A stretch of 35,600 nt of DNA from an uncultured Prevotella sp. (GCA_934190685.1 CAKPTK010000006.1:1-35600); one strand, 5' to 3'; shown: positions 9,205-17,642, numbered from the stretch's first letter. The notes: a model not told the origin generated them from the letters alone. A program made the numbers and translations.

Positions 9205-9239
9205 TCATTAGTGTCCCGATTTTAACGGGACACTAATGA
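9205..9239 (+). repeat. Perfect 14-bp inverted repeat
   Basis: TCATTAGTGTCCCG (9205-9218) and CGGGACACTAATGA (9226-9239) are exact reverse complements around a 7-base A/T loop. The repeat sits exactly where homology to the PAP2 pseudogene begins. It lacks a T-run, so a terminator is unlikely. A remnant of a small mobile or repetitive element is possible but not shown. Confidence 0.6.
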
Positions 9240-9505
9240 TCAAGAATATAAAGAAGTGTCCCCATGGATAGGATATTCTGGGTATCTGATAGCTGCGGCT
9301 ACAGGGGATATACGGATTTACAATGACCGTCATTATTTTAATGATGCTGTTGCCGGGTATAGGTATAGTCAGCACAAAGCTCGCTTATTGGCTATATCCT
9401 AAAATCTTCACAAAGTCGAAATGCCACTAGACGACTTTCAAGGCTGTGGGAATACCGTTCTATACCAATAAAACTCTTGGAATGAATATTTGTATGCGAT
9501 TCTAA
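9238..9505 (+). pseudogene. C-terminal remnant of a PAP2-family phosphatase
   Basis: Translating from 9238 gives EYKEVSPWIGYSGY, then ATGDIRIYNDRHYFNDAVAG, which carries the third PAP2 motif (RHxxxDxxAG, with Asn at the position before Asp). After a frameshift near 9355 the frame continues GIGIVSTKLAYWLYPKIF. It meets an in-frame TAG at 9428-9430 and then gives VGIPFYTNKTLG and ends MRF-stop at 9505. Membrane or periplasmic PAP2 phosphatases of Bacteroidales share this order. The N-terminal half with the first two motifs is absent and is replaced by the inverted repeat. It is broken by truncation, frameshift and stop, and so is not functional. Confidence 0.7.
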
Positions 9506-9703
9506 CCATAATGCATAAACAACATCTAAAGAGAAGTTGGAAGACAATAGTCCTTTTTTGAGGCAGGGTTTTAATTTTTTTGTAAAAGATAGGTGAAATC
9601 AAATAAATAAGCTAAATTTGGAGCGCTCTGTTACTTCTGCATCCTAACAGAATCGGAAACGGAAAATATGGGGCAAGACTTTTGTGATGGTATGGAATAT
9701 AGA
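9506..9703. other. Non-coding stretch, no gene seen
   Basis: No credible reading frame is visible. A plus-strand TAAATTTG at 9613-9620 resembles a -7 box but lacks a -33 partner at the right distance. Nothing else could be supported. Confidence 0.5.
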
Positions 9704-9741
9704 ACCCCCTCGGAAGAGGATGTGCCTTCTTCCGAGGGGGT
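9704..9741 (-). terminator. Terminator of the rhamnose operon
   Basis: ACCCCCTCGGAAGA (9704-9717) and TCTTCCGAGGGGGT (9728-9741) form a perfect 14-bp G/C-rich stem with a 10-base loop, 27 bases after the rhaT stop. On the minus strand a moderately T-rich tail (TCTATATTCC) follows. Confidence 0.8.
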
Positions 9742-9768
9742 GTAGAATGTTGTCGTTTCTTTTGCTGT

Positions 9769-10803
9769 TTAGATGAGTTGGGGAAGGAAGCAAGATACGA
9801 CCAAGACAATGATGCCGAGAATGAGAACGGCAATGGTCTTAGAAGAGCAACCTTTCCATTCTTTGAGGATGATGCCCCATACATTGGAGAACACCACATT
9901 GAGGGCCATCAAGATGCAGAAGGAGAGGGTCATCAGCGTAGGTGACTCTGTGAGGAAACCCTTGCCGAGTGACAGACCGAAGAATTGACTGTACCACAAG
10001 GCTCCTGCCAAAGCGCAGAACACGAGGTTGTTGCCCCAAACACTGCCGTTTTTGTAATCGCTCCAGGTGTTGTTCTTTGCATTTTGGAAGAAGCAGTAGA
10101 TAGCGTTGGTAACAAAACCACCCAATGTTACGAGTAATGTGGCGGGAAGAGTCTTGTACATGTCGGGAGTGAGGTCGCCGAAGTTGATGTCTTTACCAAA
10201 CTCAAGACCCACGTTGAAACATCCGCTCATGAAACCTGCGAGCAGGGCGATGGCGAGACCTTTGGGGAAGTTGAAGTCTTTCACGGCAGCTTTCTTTTCT
10301 TCTTCAGAAAGTGAAGCCGACTTCATGGAACCAGCCACACCGATGATGGCGATACCGATGAGTGTGACCACCACACCGAGAATCACGGCAAAGGTGAGTT
10401 TGCTTAGCGCGTCGGTCTCAGGGAAGAAGATGTTGAGGAGCACAGGGCCCATGATGGTGCCAAGTCCAGCGCAAGTACCCAGGGCAATAGATTGTCCGAG
10501 AGCCACGCCAAGATAGCGCATGGAGAGACCGAATGTGAGTCCGCCTACACCCCAAAGAGCACCGAATAAGACAGTCATCCAAATATTGGTGGCATTGCTG
10601 TTGGCAAAGAGTTCGCAGAGAGAATGGCCTGCTGGAACGGCGAGTAAGGCACCAAGTAAGGGGAAGATAATCCATGCAAACACGCCCTGAATGAGCCAGT
10701 AAGACTCCCAACTCCAATTCTTGATTTTGTTGATAGGCACGTAGCAACTTGACTGACAGAACGCACCGATAGCTATGATAAGTAGTCCAATGATAATTTC
10801 CAT
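9769..10803 (-). CDS. rhaT: L-rhamnose/H+ symporter RhaT
   Basis: A 344-residue inner-membrane protein with about ten membrane segments. It has the RhaT-specific start MEIIIGLLIIAIGAFCQSSCYVP and the internal GVGGLTFGLSMRYLGVALGQSIALG motif. It belongs to the drug/metabolite transporter superfamily and imports L-rhamnose with protons. Length matches the family. It is the last gene of the rhaB-rhaA-rhaT operon, 85 bases after rhaA, with a hairpin between them that may lower its expression. It would supply rhamnose released from rhamnogalacturonan by the nearby enzymes. Confidence 0.93.
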   Translation of the reverse strand: MEIIIGLLIIAIGAFCQSSCYVPINKIKNWSWESYWLIQGVFAWIIFPLLGALLAVPAGHSLCELFANSNATNIWMTVLFGALWGVGGLTFGLSMRYLGVALGQSIALGTCAGLGTIMGPVLLNIFFPETDALSKLTFAVILGVVVTLIGIAIIGVAGSMKSASLSEEEKKAAVKDFNFPKGLAIALLAGFMSGCFNVGLEFGKDINFGDLTPDMYKTLPATLLVTLGGFVTNAIYCFFQNAKNNTWSDYKNGSVWGNNLVFCALAGALWYSQFFGLSLGKGFLTESPTLMTLSFCILMALNVVFSNVWGIILKEWKGCSSKTIAVLILGIIVLVVSCFLPQLI

Positions 10804-10819
10804 GATTGTTTATATAAGA

Positions 10820-10859
10820 AAGGTCGGAAATCTCAGAGCACTCTGAGGTCTCCGACCTT
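10820..10859 (-). other. Stem-loop between rhaA and rhaT
   Basis: AAGGTCGGA (10820-10828) pairs with TCCGACCTT (10851-10859), and inner CTCAGA (10832-10837) pairs with TCTGAG (10842-10847). The minus-strand sequence that follows is TTCTTATATA. It may be a partial terminator or a stabilising 3' end for rhaB-rhaA mRNA. Confidence 0.65.
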
Positions 10860-10888
10860 ATATTATAAAATCTTTATTCCTTTATGTA

Positions 10889-12142
10889 TTAGTTTCTCTT
10901 AGAGAGCACCTCAGCCTCGTATTTCTCAACATCGGCGAGATAGCTTTCTGCTACAGGCACATTGTTCTTCAGGTTGAAGTAGTCGTAGACAGCGCCCATT
11001 GGCAGTGTCTTGGCCTCTTCGAGGAGAGCGAGACGCTCGAAGAGTTTGCCCTCGTCCTCGTATTTACGCAGTGTTGCGAGTGGCTCGAGGAATGCCTGGA
11101 GCAAAGACTTCTGAGCAGCGCGAACACCGATGATGTAAGCACCGATACGGTTGATGGAAGCGTCGAAGTAGTCGAGACCGATGTGGGCACGATTGAGTGC
11201 GTTGGCGCGAACCAATTCAGAGAAGAGGTTGCGAGTATTGTCGTCGAACAAGGTCACGTGGTCGGAATCCCAGTGCATAGGACGAGAAACGTGGAGCATC
11301 AACTCTGGAACATAGAGCAAGAGAGCAGAAACAGCGTCGGAAACATTCTCTGTTGGCTCGTAGTGACCTGTGTCGAGTGTGTAGATGACATTGTTCTTGG
11401 CGCAGTAGCCTGTGTAGAAGTAGTTGGAGCCTACAGTGTAAGCCTCAAGACCGATACCGAAGAGCTTAGCCTCGAGACAAGACTTCATGTTTGGCAAATT
11501 CTCTGCGAGAATTTCATCAAGGCTGTCCTTCAAAATCTGACGATAGCGAGCCTTTTCCACGGTGAGGTCCTTGCTTCCATCATGAATCCAGATGTTCATG
11601 ATACATGGGTCGCCCTGATACTTACCCATAGCGTCTGCGATGCGGCGGCAACGCTTGGTGTGCTCGATCCAGAAGTCACGGATTTCCTTATCAGGGTTGG
11701 AGAGTGTGAGGTTTCCGCTCTTAGGGTGAGAGAATGAGGTGGAGTTGAAGTCGAGTTTCATATCGTGCTCTTTACCCCACTGCATCCATCCCTGGAAGTG
11801 TTCAACACCAACTTGGTCACGGTCAACAAACTTGCCGCCAAATTCTCCGTAGGTCTCGTGGAGATTGAGACGGAAAGTACCAGCCAACATTGACTTTACC
11901 TTTTCAATATCTTGACGCAGTTCATCGATATTGCGTGCCTTGCCAGGATAGTTGCCTGTGGTTTGGATACCACCAGATGCAGCCACATTGCGCTCAAAAC
12001 CTACAACGTCGTCTGCCTGCCAGCAGTGCAGAGAGATAGGAGTCTTCTCCAACAACTCAATGGCCTTGTCTGTATCAATACCCAGAGCGGCATAGCGCTC
12101 TTTTGCTACTTCATAGTTCTTTTTAATCTGTTCTGCATTCAT
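10889..12142 (-). CDS. rhaA: L-rhamnose isomerase
   Basis: A 417-residue cytoplasmic enzyme that converts L-rhamnose to L-rhamnulose using divalent metal ions. The family start IKKNYEVAKERYAALGID and the TPISLHCWQADDVVGFE motif (34-50) are clear. Likely metal or substrate residues lie in NIWIHDGSKD (183-192) and LDTGHYEPTENV (256-267). Length is full. It lies 29 bases after rhaB and is co-transcribed with it. No signal peptide is present. Confidence 0.97.
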   Translation of the reverse strand: MNAEQIKKNYEVAKERYAALGIDTDKAIELLEKTPISLHCWQADDVVGFERNVAASGGIQTTGNYPGKARNIDELRQDIEKVKSMLAGTFRLNLHETYGEFGGKFVDRDQVGVEHFQGWMQWGKEHDMKLDFNSTSFSHPKSGNLTLSNPDKEIRDFWIEHTKRCRRIADAMGKYQGDPCIMNIWIHDGSKDLTVEKARYRQILKDSLDEILAENLPNMKSCLEAKLFGIGLEAYTVGSNYFYTGYCAKNNVIYTLDTGHYEPTENVSDAVSALLLYVPELMLHVSRPMHWDSDHVTLFDDNTRNLFSELVRANALNRAHIGLDYFDASINRIGAYIIGVRAAQKSLLQAFLEPLATLRKYEDEGKLFERLALLEEAKTLPMGAVYDYFNLKNNVPVAESYLADVEKYEAEVLSKRN

Positions 12143-12171
12143 TGTTTATGGTTTTTATGGTTTGTTCTTTT

Positions 12172-13662
12172 TTATTTGTTCTCTGTGATGCTGAGATACT
12201 TCTTGTAGGCAGCATCCCATTCGCTCTTGTCCTTAGGTTCGAATTCCTGCAACTCGATGCTGGCAGCGATGATGCGGCGCATATCCCAAATATCGTTCAC
12301 ATCACCGGAAGCCTTGGCTTGGAGCATGATGTTGCCGATGGCGGTTCCTTCTTGTGGGCCTGCCAATACTTTTACTCCGAGCGAATTTGCCGTAAATTGG
12401 TCGAGATAGACGTTCTTCGATCCACCACCGATAATGTGGAGCACCTCGATGGGGAAGTCTGCCATCTCTTGCAGATAGGAGAACACCTGTCGATAGCGGA
12501 GTGCAAGACTGTCGAAGATGCAACGGCAGATTTCTGCGTGTCCCTCGGGGATAGGTTCTCCGTGTTGCTTACAGTATGTCTTGATGGCTTCTACCATGGA
12601 TGATGGATTGGCAAACATTTGGTCATCGGGATTGATGAGACATTTGAATGGCTCACAAGCCATGGCCTCACCTTGCAGTTGTGGGTGAGACATGCCCTTG
12701 ACTTCAGGCCATTCCTGACGACAACGCTCGTAGAGCCACATGCCGCAGATGTTCTTCAAGAAACGTGTTGTGCCGTCGATGCCGCCTTCGTTAGTGAAGT
12801 TTCGCTCATAACTCACATTGTTGATGATGGCATCTTTGGTCTCGATACCCATCAAGCTCCAAGTGCCTGAACTCAGATAGGCAAATTTTTCGTCTTTTGC
12901 AGGTACGGCTGCTACAGCGCTGCCGGTGTCGTGGCCAGCTACGGCAATCACGGGCACAGGACCTAGACCAGTCATCTTCTGCACCTCTGCGGTGAGTGTG
13001 CCGACCATGTCGCCAGGGTTGACCATTCTTCCAAACTTGCTGCGGCTCAGTCCCAAACTGGCGAGCAGTTTCTCGTCAAGCTGCTTAGTGCGTGGGTCGA
13101 GCAACTGGCTTGTGGAAGCAATGGTATATTCGCACACCTCATTGCCTGTAAGCATAAAACTCAAACAATCGGGTACGAAGAGAATTTTGCTTGCGTTCTT
13201 CAAAGCGGAGTTGTCCGCACGACGCATGGCATAGAGTTGGAATATCGAATTGAAGTTCATGAACTGGATGCCGGTGATGTTGTACACCTCCTCCTTGCTC
13301 ACTTTCTGTTGGAAATAGTCCTCCATAGCTCCAAAGGTGTGAGGATCGCGGTAGGCGAGAGGGTTGCGCAGAATAGCTCCGTCTTCACCGATACATACAA
13401 AGTCAACACCCCAAGTGTCGATACCGATAGAGCTGATCTTGACACCACGTTGGGCAACAGTTTTCAGACCTTTGATAATTTCATTGTACAGGGCATAGAT
13501 ATCCCAATAGAAATGTCCGCCAGTTTCGATGAGATTGTTGTCGAAACGGGTGATTTCTTCCAGTTCAAACTTGCCGTCACCGAGCGAGCCAAGGATTGTT
13601 CGTCCACTAGTCGCACCCAAGTCTACGGCGAAATAATACTTGGTGTTGTTATTGATTTCCAT
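12172..13662 (-). CDS. rhaB: Rhamnulokinase
   Basis: A 496-residue FGGY-family sugar kinase that phosphorylates L-rhamnulose to rhamnulose-1-phosphate with ATP. The N-terminal phosphate motif FAVDLGATSGRTILG (11-25), the central GHDTGSAVAAVP segment and the C-terminal HIIGGGSKNVYLDQF motif are all typical. It is full length and cytoplasmic. It is first in the rha operon and has its own promoter. The aldolase that would split its product is not in this window. Confidence 0.96.
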   Translation of the reverse strand: MEINNNTKYYFAVDLGATSGRTILGSLGDGKFELEEITRFDNNLIETGGHFYWDIYALYNEIIKGLKTVAQRGVKISSIGIDTWGVDFVCIGEDGAILRNPLAYRDPHTFGAMEDYFQQKVSKEEVYNITGIQFMNFNSIFQLYAMRRADNSALKNASKILFVPDCLSFMLTGNEVCEYTIASTSQLLDPRTKQLDEKLLASLGLSRSKFGRMVNPGDMVGTLTAEVQKMTGLGPVPVIAVAGHDTGSAVAAVPAKDEKFAYLSSGTWSLMGIETKDAIINNVSYERNFTNEGGIDGTTRFLKNICGMWLYERCRQEWPEVKGMSHPQLQGEAMACEPFKCLINPDDQMFANPSSMVEAIKTYCKQHGEPIPEGHAEICRCIFDSLALRYRQVFSYLQEMADFPIEVLHIIGGGSKNVYLDQFTANSLGVKVLAGPQEGTAIGNIMLQAKASGDVNDIWDMRRIIAASIELQEFEPKDKSEWDAAYKKYLSITENK

Positions 13663-13699
13663 GATTGGCTATATAAGATTCGATTTGTGTTATTTGTTT

Positions 13700-13732
13700 G
13701 CAAAGATAACATAAAGGATAGACAAAAGCAAC
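13700..13732 (-). promoter_or_regulatory. Promoter of rhaB-rhaA-rhaT
   Basis: On the minus strand TATCTTTGC (13708-13700) is a good -7 box. TTGC lies 19 bases upstream as a partial -33 box. The leader to the rhaB ATG is about 35 bases. Further upstream, TTTGAT/ATCAAA (13760-13765, 13770-13775) is a small inverted repeat that could be an operator. Confidence 0.55.
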
Positions 13733-13798
13733 TTATTATTTGATTTTTGAGCATTGAATTTTGATTTATATCAAATATCCGCGGCTTTCAGAAAGAAA

Positions 13799-13832
13799 AC
13801 AAGGACGATGCTTGGAATGGCATCGTCCTTGT
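13799..13832 (-). terminator. Intrinsic terminator of the CE12-GH2 operon
   Basis: ACAAGGACGATGC (13799-13811) and GCATCGTCCTTGT (13820-13832) form a perfect 13-bp stem with an 8-base loop. On the minus strand it is followed by TTTCTTTC. Confidence 0.88.
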
Positions 13833-13834
13833 TG

Positions 13835-13854
13835 ATAAGGAAATATTTCCTTAT
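13835..13854. repeat. Perfect 20-bp palindrome after the GH2 gene
   Basis: ATAAGGAAATATTTCCTTAT is its own reverse complement and lies 4 bases beyond the GH2 stop, before the terminator stem. It may be a second RNA hairpin or a protein-binding site. Confidence 0.55.
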
Positions 13855-13858
13855 ATTA

Positions 13859-16249
13859 TTATAAGGTGCTCAGTTTGATTTGCTTGCTCTTGTATTTGTC
13901 GCTGTCGATGTTCAATGTCACCTTGCCAGGGTGGGTTCCTGATCTGAGGATGACAAGGGCTGAACCTTGATAAAGACTGCGGGTGTTGCCAGTATGGAGC
14001 TCGTCAGACGTGATGTCGCCGTTGTCGACACCGACAATGGTTGCGTCTCCGTTGACAGAGAAGCGCAGCTTGTCTCCTGCATACAGCACACGGCGACCTT
14101 TCTTGTCCACAGCATGGATGCGCACATGGATCAAATCCTTTCCGTCGGCATGCCATGTCTCTTGGTCTGGCAATACTTGGAGGGCAACGGCGTCACCTGT
14201 CGTCTCAATTTTGTGGTGGGCAAATATCTTCCCATTCTTGTAAGCCACTGCCTCGATGTATCCTGCCGCATAGTCTACATTATCCCATTTGATGCGGTTG
14301 CGTTCCTGTGGATTGCTGCTGTTTTGCTTTTTGCCGAGGCTTTTGCCGTTGACAAATAATTCCACTTCGTCGCCGTTGGTATAGGTGTAGAGCGAAACTT
14401 TGCTTCCTGGCTTTCGGTTCCAGCATTCAGATTGTGAGCCTGTACTGGTCTTGACACCATTCCACAGTCCTGTGTCACCGCCTTTTTCAATGATGCCGAT
14501 GTGGACAGTCGGTTCGTCAGAGAAGAAACTCTTCACAAAGTAGGCGTTGGGCTTAGGCTGCAAGGACAGGTCAAACACTCCATTGTTCCATCCCTTGATA
14601 GGCCACCCTTGGCTCTCTCCGAGATAATCGATGGCTCCCCAATAAGCCAAGCCAATCACTTTGTCGCGGTTCATCTCAAAGAAGTTGGGGCCCATGGCGG
14701 CTACACTGGCCTCACTTTGATAGAACATCTTGTTGGGATAATGACGACTGTCGCCAGGGAAGTACATGTAGCGATAATTGTAGGAGTTGACATCGGTGGC
14801 AATGGCGAGTGGAGCCGGGATGGAGTCGGTGTCCAAACTGCGATAGCGTGGGTGCATAGCTACAGTGGTGAGACGTGTGTTGTCATAGCGGTGGAGCAGT
14901 TCACGCTGCAATTTATAAGCTGTCACACCCCAATCGTTGAATGGAAGGTTGGCGTATTGTTGCAGTTCATTGCCTAAACTCCACATTACGACAGAAGGAT
15001 GGTTGCGGTCTCGCTTGACAAATTCGGGCACGTCATACTGCCAAAGGGAAGTCCAGTCCGCACGTCCACCTGCGTATTGGGTGAGCCACTTGTCATACAA
15101 CTCGTCCACAACGAGAATTCCATATTTGTCACACAGGCGGAGGAAATCTTCGCTGTAGGGATTGTGTGAGGTGCGCACGTGGTTGAATCCGAATGCCTTC
15201 ATCAGTTTCAGACGTTTCTCGATGGCACGAGGGTAGGCTGCGGCACCGAGGGCACCGAGCGTGTGGTGATTGGCCCATCCCTTGAGCAGTACCTTCTTGG
15301 CATTGAGTTTCAGTCCAAACTCGGGTGACATCTCAATGGTGCGCACCCCGAATGACTCTTTGATACGGTCTGCCACAGTGCCGTCGGTATTGTAGAGCGT
15401 GACTTCTGCTGTATATAAATAAGGTGTCTCACAAGACCATAGCTTTGCGTTGTCGAGACGGATGGTCTGGAGCGGATATTCGCGGTCTCTCCATTTCGCG
15501 TTGAAGGCGATATCCTGTTTCTGCTCTGCCACAACTTTGCCCTCGGCATCAAGGATTCTCACACCGACAGGGATAGCTTTCATCTTTGCACGGCACATGA
15601 TTTCTGCCTGAATGTCCACCTTGTTGTTGTCTGTAGTTCGGATGAAAAGCGGATGGCGGGGGAAGTAGAGGTTCTTGTCGGTCACAATGATGTTCACGTC
15701 ACGGAACAAACCTCCACCTGTATACCAACGTGAATTGTTGGGATTGCGTGTGTCTGCTTTGACTGCGATTTCGTTTTCTTGTCCAAACTTCAATAAGTCG
15801 GTGATGTCCATGTCAAATCCCAGGTAGCCATAGTCGGTGCCACCGATGCGCTTGCCGTTCAGAAAGACATCACCCACAAGCATGATGCCTTGAAAATCGA
15901 GTACAATGCGTTTTCCTTTCCACTCAGCCTCGGGTGTCAAGGCGTAGCGGTACCAACCGATACCCATTTCCTTAAAACCACGGGGGCTGAGGCGGCTTTT
16001 CACATTGGCTCCAGCGTCGCTGTTGTCGGGACGTTCGGATGCATCGGGGGCTACCCAATTCTGTCCTATTTGGAAATCGTGTGGCAGGTTTACACTCTCC
16101 ATTTGACTGGAGGCCAACTTGTTGAGGTCAAGGTCTCCGCGATGGAATTGCCAGCCCATGTCGATATTGACCGTATCTCTCACGGCGGCATTCAATGGTA
16201 ACAATCCCAAGAGGGCAGCCGAAAATAGAATGATATTTCTTTTGTTCAT
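13859..16249 (-). CDS. Glycoside hydrolase family 2 enzyme, probable beta-galactosidase
   Basis: A 796-residue secreted enzyme with a signal peptide (about 1-21). A GH2 sugar-binding domain covers about 25-190, including NLPHDF and GWYRYAL, and an immunoglobulin-like domain covers about 195-305. The TIM barrel runs from about 310 to 580. The acid/base is Glu428 in MWSLGNELQQY, and the likely nucleophile is Glu513 in FYQSEAS. C-terminal domains (DUF4982-like YTNGDEVELFVNGKSLG and a beta-sandwich) are usual in Bacteroidales GH2 enzymes. Specificity within GH2 cannot be fixed. A beta-galactosidase acting on side chains of rhamnogalacturonan fits the context: it follows a CE12-like esterase by 47 bases and lies beside the rhamnose operon. 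Confidence 0.88.
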   Translation of the reverse strand: MNKRNIILFSAALLGLLPLNAAVRDTVNIDMGWQFHRGDLDLNKLASSQMESVNLPHDFQIGQNWVAPDASERPDNSDAGANVKSRLSPRGFKEMGIGWYRYALTPEAEWKGKRIVLDFQGIMLVGDVFLNGKRIGGTDYGYLGFDMDITDLLKFGQENEIAVKADTRNPNNSRWYTGGGLFRDVNIIVTDKNLYFPRHPLFIRTTDNNKVDIQAEIMCRAKMKAIPVGVRILDAEGKVVAEQKQDIAFNAKWRDREYPLQTIRLDNAKLWSCETPYLYTAEVTLYNTDGTVADRIKESFGVRTIEMSPEFGLKLNAKKVLLKGWANHHTLGALGAAAYPRAIEKRLKLMKAFGFNHVRTSHNPYSEDFLRLCDKYGILVVDELYDKWLTQYAGGRADWTSLWQYDVPEFVKRDRNHPSVVMWSLGNELQQYANLPFNDWGVTAYKLQRELLHRYDNTRLTTVAMHPRYRSLDTDSIPAPLAIATDVNSYNYRYMYFPGDSRHYPNKMFYQSEASVAAMGPNFFEMNRDKVIGLAYWGAIDYLGESQGWPIKGWNNGVFDLSLQPKPNAYFVKSFFSDEPTVHIGIIEKGGDTGLWNGVKTSTGSQSECWNRKPGSKVSLYTYTNGDEVELFVNGKSLGKKQNSSNPQERNRIKWDNVDYAAGYIEAVAYKNGKIFAHHKIETTGDAVALQVLPDQETWHADGKDLIHVRIHAVDKKGRRVLYAGDKLRFSVNGDATIVGVDNGDITSDELHTGNTRSLYQGSALVILRSGTHPGKVTLNIDSDKYKSKQIKLSTL

Positions 16250-16296
16250 TTTGTTCTTCTTTTAATAAGTGTTTACAGAAACTTGTATGGAACGGA

Positions 16297-17547
16297 TCAG
16301 TTGCCGTCAGGCTTGGTGGTGTCGGTCTTGACCGAGTTGTACCACACGAACTTATTATAGTCGTCGGGATGTGCGGGAGAGAAGTCTTTCCAATCAGGAC
16401 GAAGGTCTTTCACAATCGGAAGGTCGAGTTGCTTCATTCCCATCACCACCATTTTAGCCACCTCATAAGCACCATACGGGTTGAAATGGGTGTTGTCGGC
16501 AAGTGCTTGTTTCTGGCCGGGATAAGTGTTGGCGGGGTAGTGGACGAGCGCTTTGGTACTGTTGTCGTAGCCCAAGGTCTCGAAGAAGGTGCGGGTCATG
16601 TCGTGCAGTTCGATGACTGGCACATTTTCGCGTCTTGCCACGGCACGCATAGCGTCAGGATAATCGCCATGAGTCTCCTCGATTTTTGTTTTGCTGTTGT
16701 CGAATTTTCGGCGTTGTGTTGGGGTGATGAAGACGATGTTTCCGCCTTTTTTGCGTATATTGTCAATGAAAATCTTCAGGTTATGGACGAAGTTATACCA
16801 AGCTCCGTCACCCGGGCGATGTTCCTTCTGGTCGTTGTGTCCGAATTCACAGAACACATAGTCTCCTTTCTTCATCATTGACAACACTTTGTCGAGTCTG
16901 TTCTGGGCAATGAATGAGCCCGCTGTGAGTCCGCTTTCCGCTTGGTTGGAAATGCAGATGTTGGTGTCAAACCAACGGGGAATCATCTGTCCCCAACTGG
17001 CATAAGGTTCGAAGGCTTGGTCTACGACGGTAGAATTTCCGCACAGGAAAATGGTTGTAGCCTTGTCGTCGGGTGTGATTTCTATTTTGCTGACAACAGG
17101 TTCTGTGCCAGTAAACTCCAACGTGAGTCTGTCATCCCAACTGAAATGTCCGTTTTTCTCGCGAGGCTTCAGTCGCACAGATTCCTTGTCGTCAATTTTC
17201 GGAGAACGCTTGTTCACTACAAATTCGAAGGTCTTCATTTCCCCCTTTTTGGTCTTTGTCTCCTCCAGAAGCAGTCGGCGAGCTTCCGCACGTACCACGG
17301 TGCTGCCTGCTTTTTTCTTGGAACCCAATGTCACTTTGACGAGGTAATTTCCGTCTGGCACTTTGACGGAATAGAAAAAAGATTTGTTCCCCTTCACGGC
17401 CGTTGCGCTGGCCGCATCATAGCCGTAGCCTGTCGCGTCGGAATATTGGGGTTGTTGTTTGGTCAGATCAAAAGTCTGCGCAGATAAAGATGTGGACGTC
17501 AATGCCAGTATGGCTCCTGACAGGAAAAGTTTAGTGTATTTATTCAT
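16297..17547 (-). CDS. CE12-like rhamnogalacturonan acetylesterase (SGNH hydrolase)
   Basis: A 416-residue secreted SGNH hydrolase with a signal peptide (about 1-23). An N-terminal beta-rich domain (about 25-160, FDLTKQQPQYSDATGYGYD) resembles a galactose-binding-like carbohydrate-binding module. The catalytic domain has Ser172 in CGNSTVVD (usual GDS replaced by GNS), GHND at 236-239 and the D351/H354 pair in DNTHFNPYG. These are the blocks of family CE12, which removes acetyl groups from rhamnogalacturonan. It is first in an operon with the GH2 gene. A direct-repeat operator and a promoter lie upstream. Confidence 0.87.
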   Translation of the reverse strand: MNKYTKLFLSGAILALTSTSLSAQTFDLTKQQPQYSDATGYGYDAASATAVKGNKSFFYSVKVPDGNYLVKVTLGSKKKAGSTVVRAEARRLLLEETKTKKGEMKTFEFVVNKRSPKIDDKESVRLKPREKNGHFSWDDRLTLEFTGTEPVVSKIEITPDDKATTIFLCGNSTVVDQAFEPYASWGQMIPRWFDTNICISNQAESGLTAGSFIAQNRLDKVLSMMKKGDYVFCEFGHNDQKEHRPGDGAWYNFVHNLKIFIDNIRKKGGNIVFITPTQRRKFDNSKTKIEETHGDYPDAMRAVARRENVPVIELHDMTRTFFETLGYDNSTKALVHYPANTYPGQKQALADNTHFNPYGAYEVAKMVVMGMKQLDLPIVKDLRPDWKDFSPAHPDDYNKFVWYNSVKTDTTKPDGN

Positions 17548-17575
17548 TGTATCGGGTATTGATTTATTCTGCCTA

Positions 17576-17583
17576 CAAAATTA
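17576..17583 (-). promoter_or_regulatory. -7 element of the CE12-GH2 operon
   Basis: On the minus strand TAATTTTG fits TAnnTTTG, about 30 bases before the ATG at 17547. No TTTG box is found at the -33 position, which fits a promoter that needs an activator bound just upstream. Confidence 0.45.
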
Positions 17584-17614
17584 CTGAAGATAATCCGATT
17601 GACCTTGGAGATTG

Positions 17615-17642
17615 CGTACAAAAATTAGTCATATCGTACAAA
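17615..17642. promoter_or_regulatory. Direct-repeat operator, CGTACAAA x2
   Basis: CGTACAAA occurs at 17615-17622 and again at 17635-17642. The start-to-start distance is 20 bases, close to two helical turns, so both copies face the same side of the DNA. It lies between divergent promoters, about 32 bases upstream of the -7 box of the CE12-GH2 operon. This arrangement is usual for AraC-type or hybrid two-component regulators; that role is inferred. Confidence 0.5.

Noticed and set aside
9205-9239. Stem-loop as a transcription terminator
   Set aside because: No T-run follows on either strand and no intact gene ends nearby; the susC operon already ends at 9061-9110.
9613-9620. TAAATTTG as a promoter of a small RNA
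   Set aside because: No TTTG box lies at 19-20 bases upstream and no clear transcript body can be defined.
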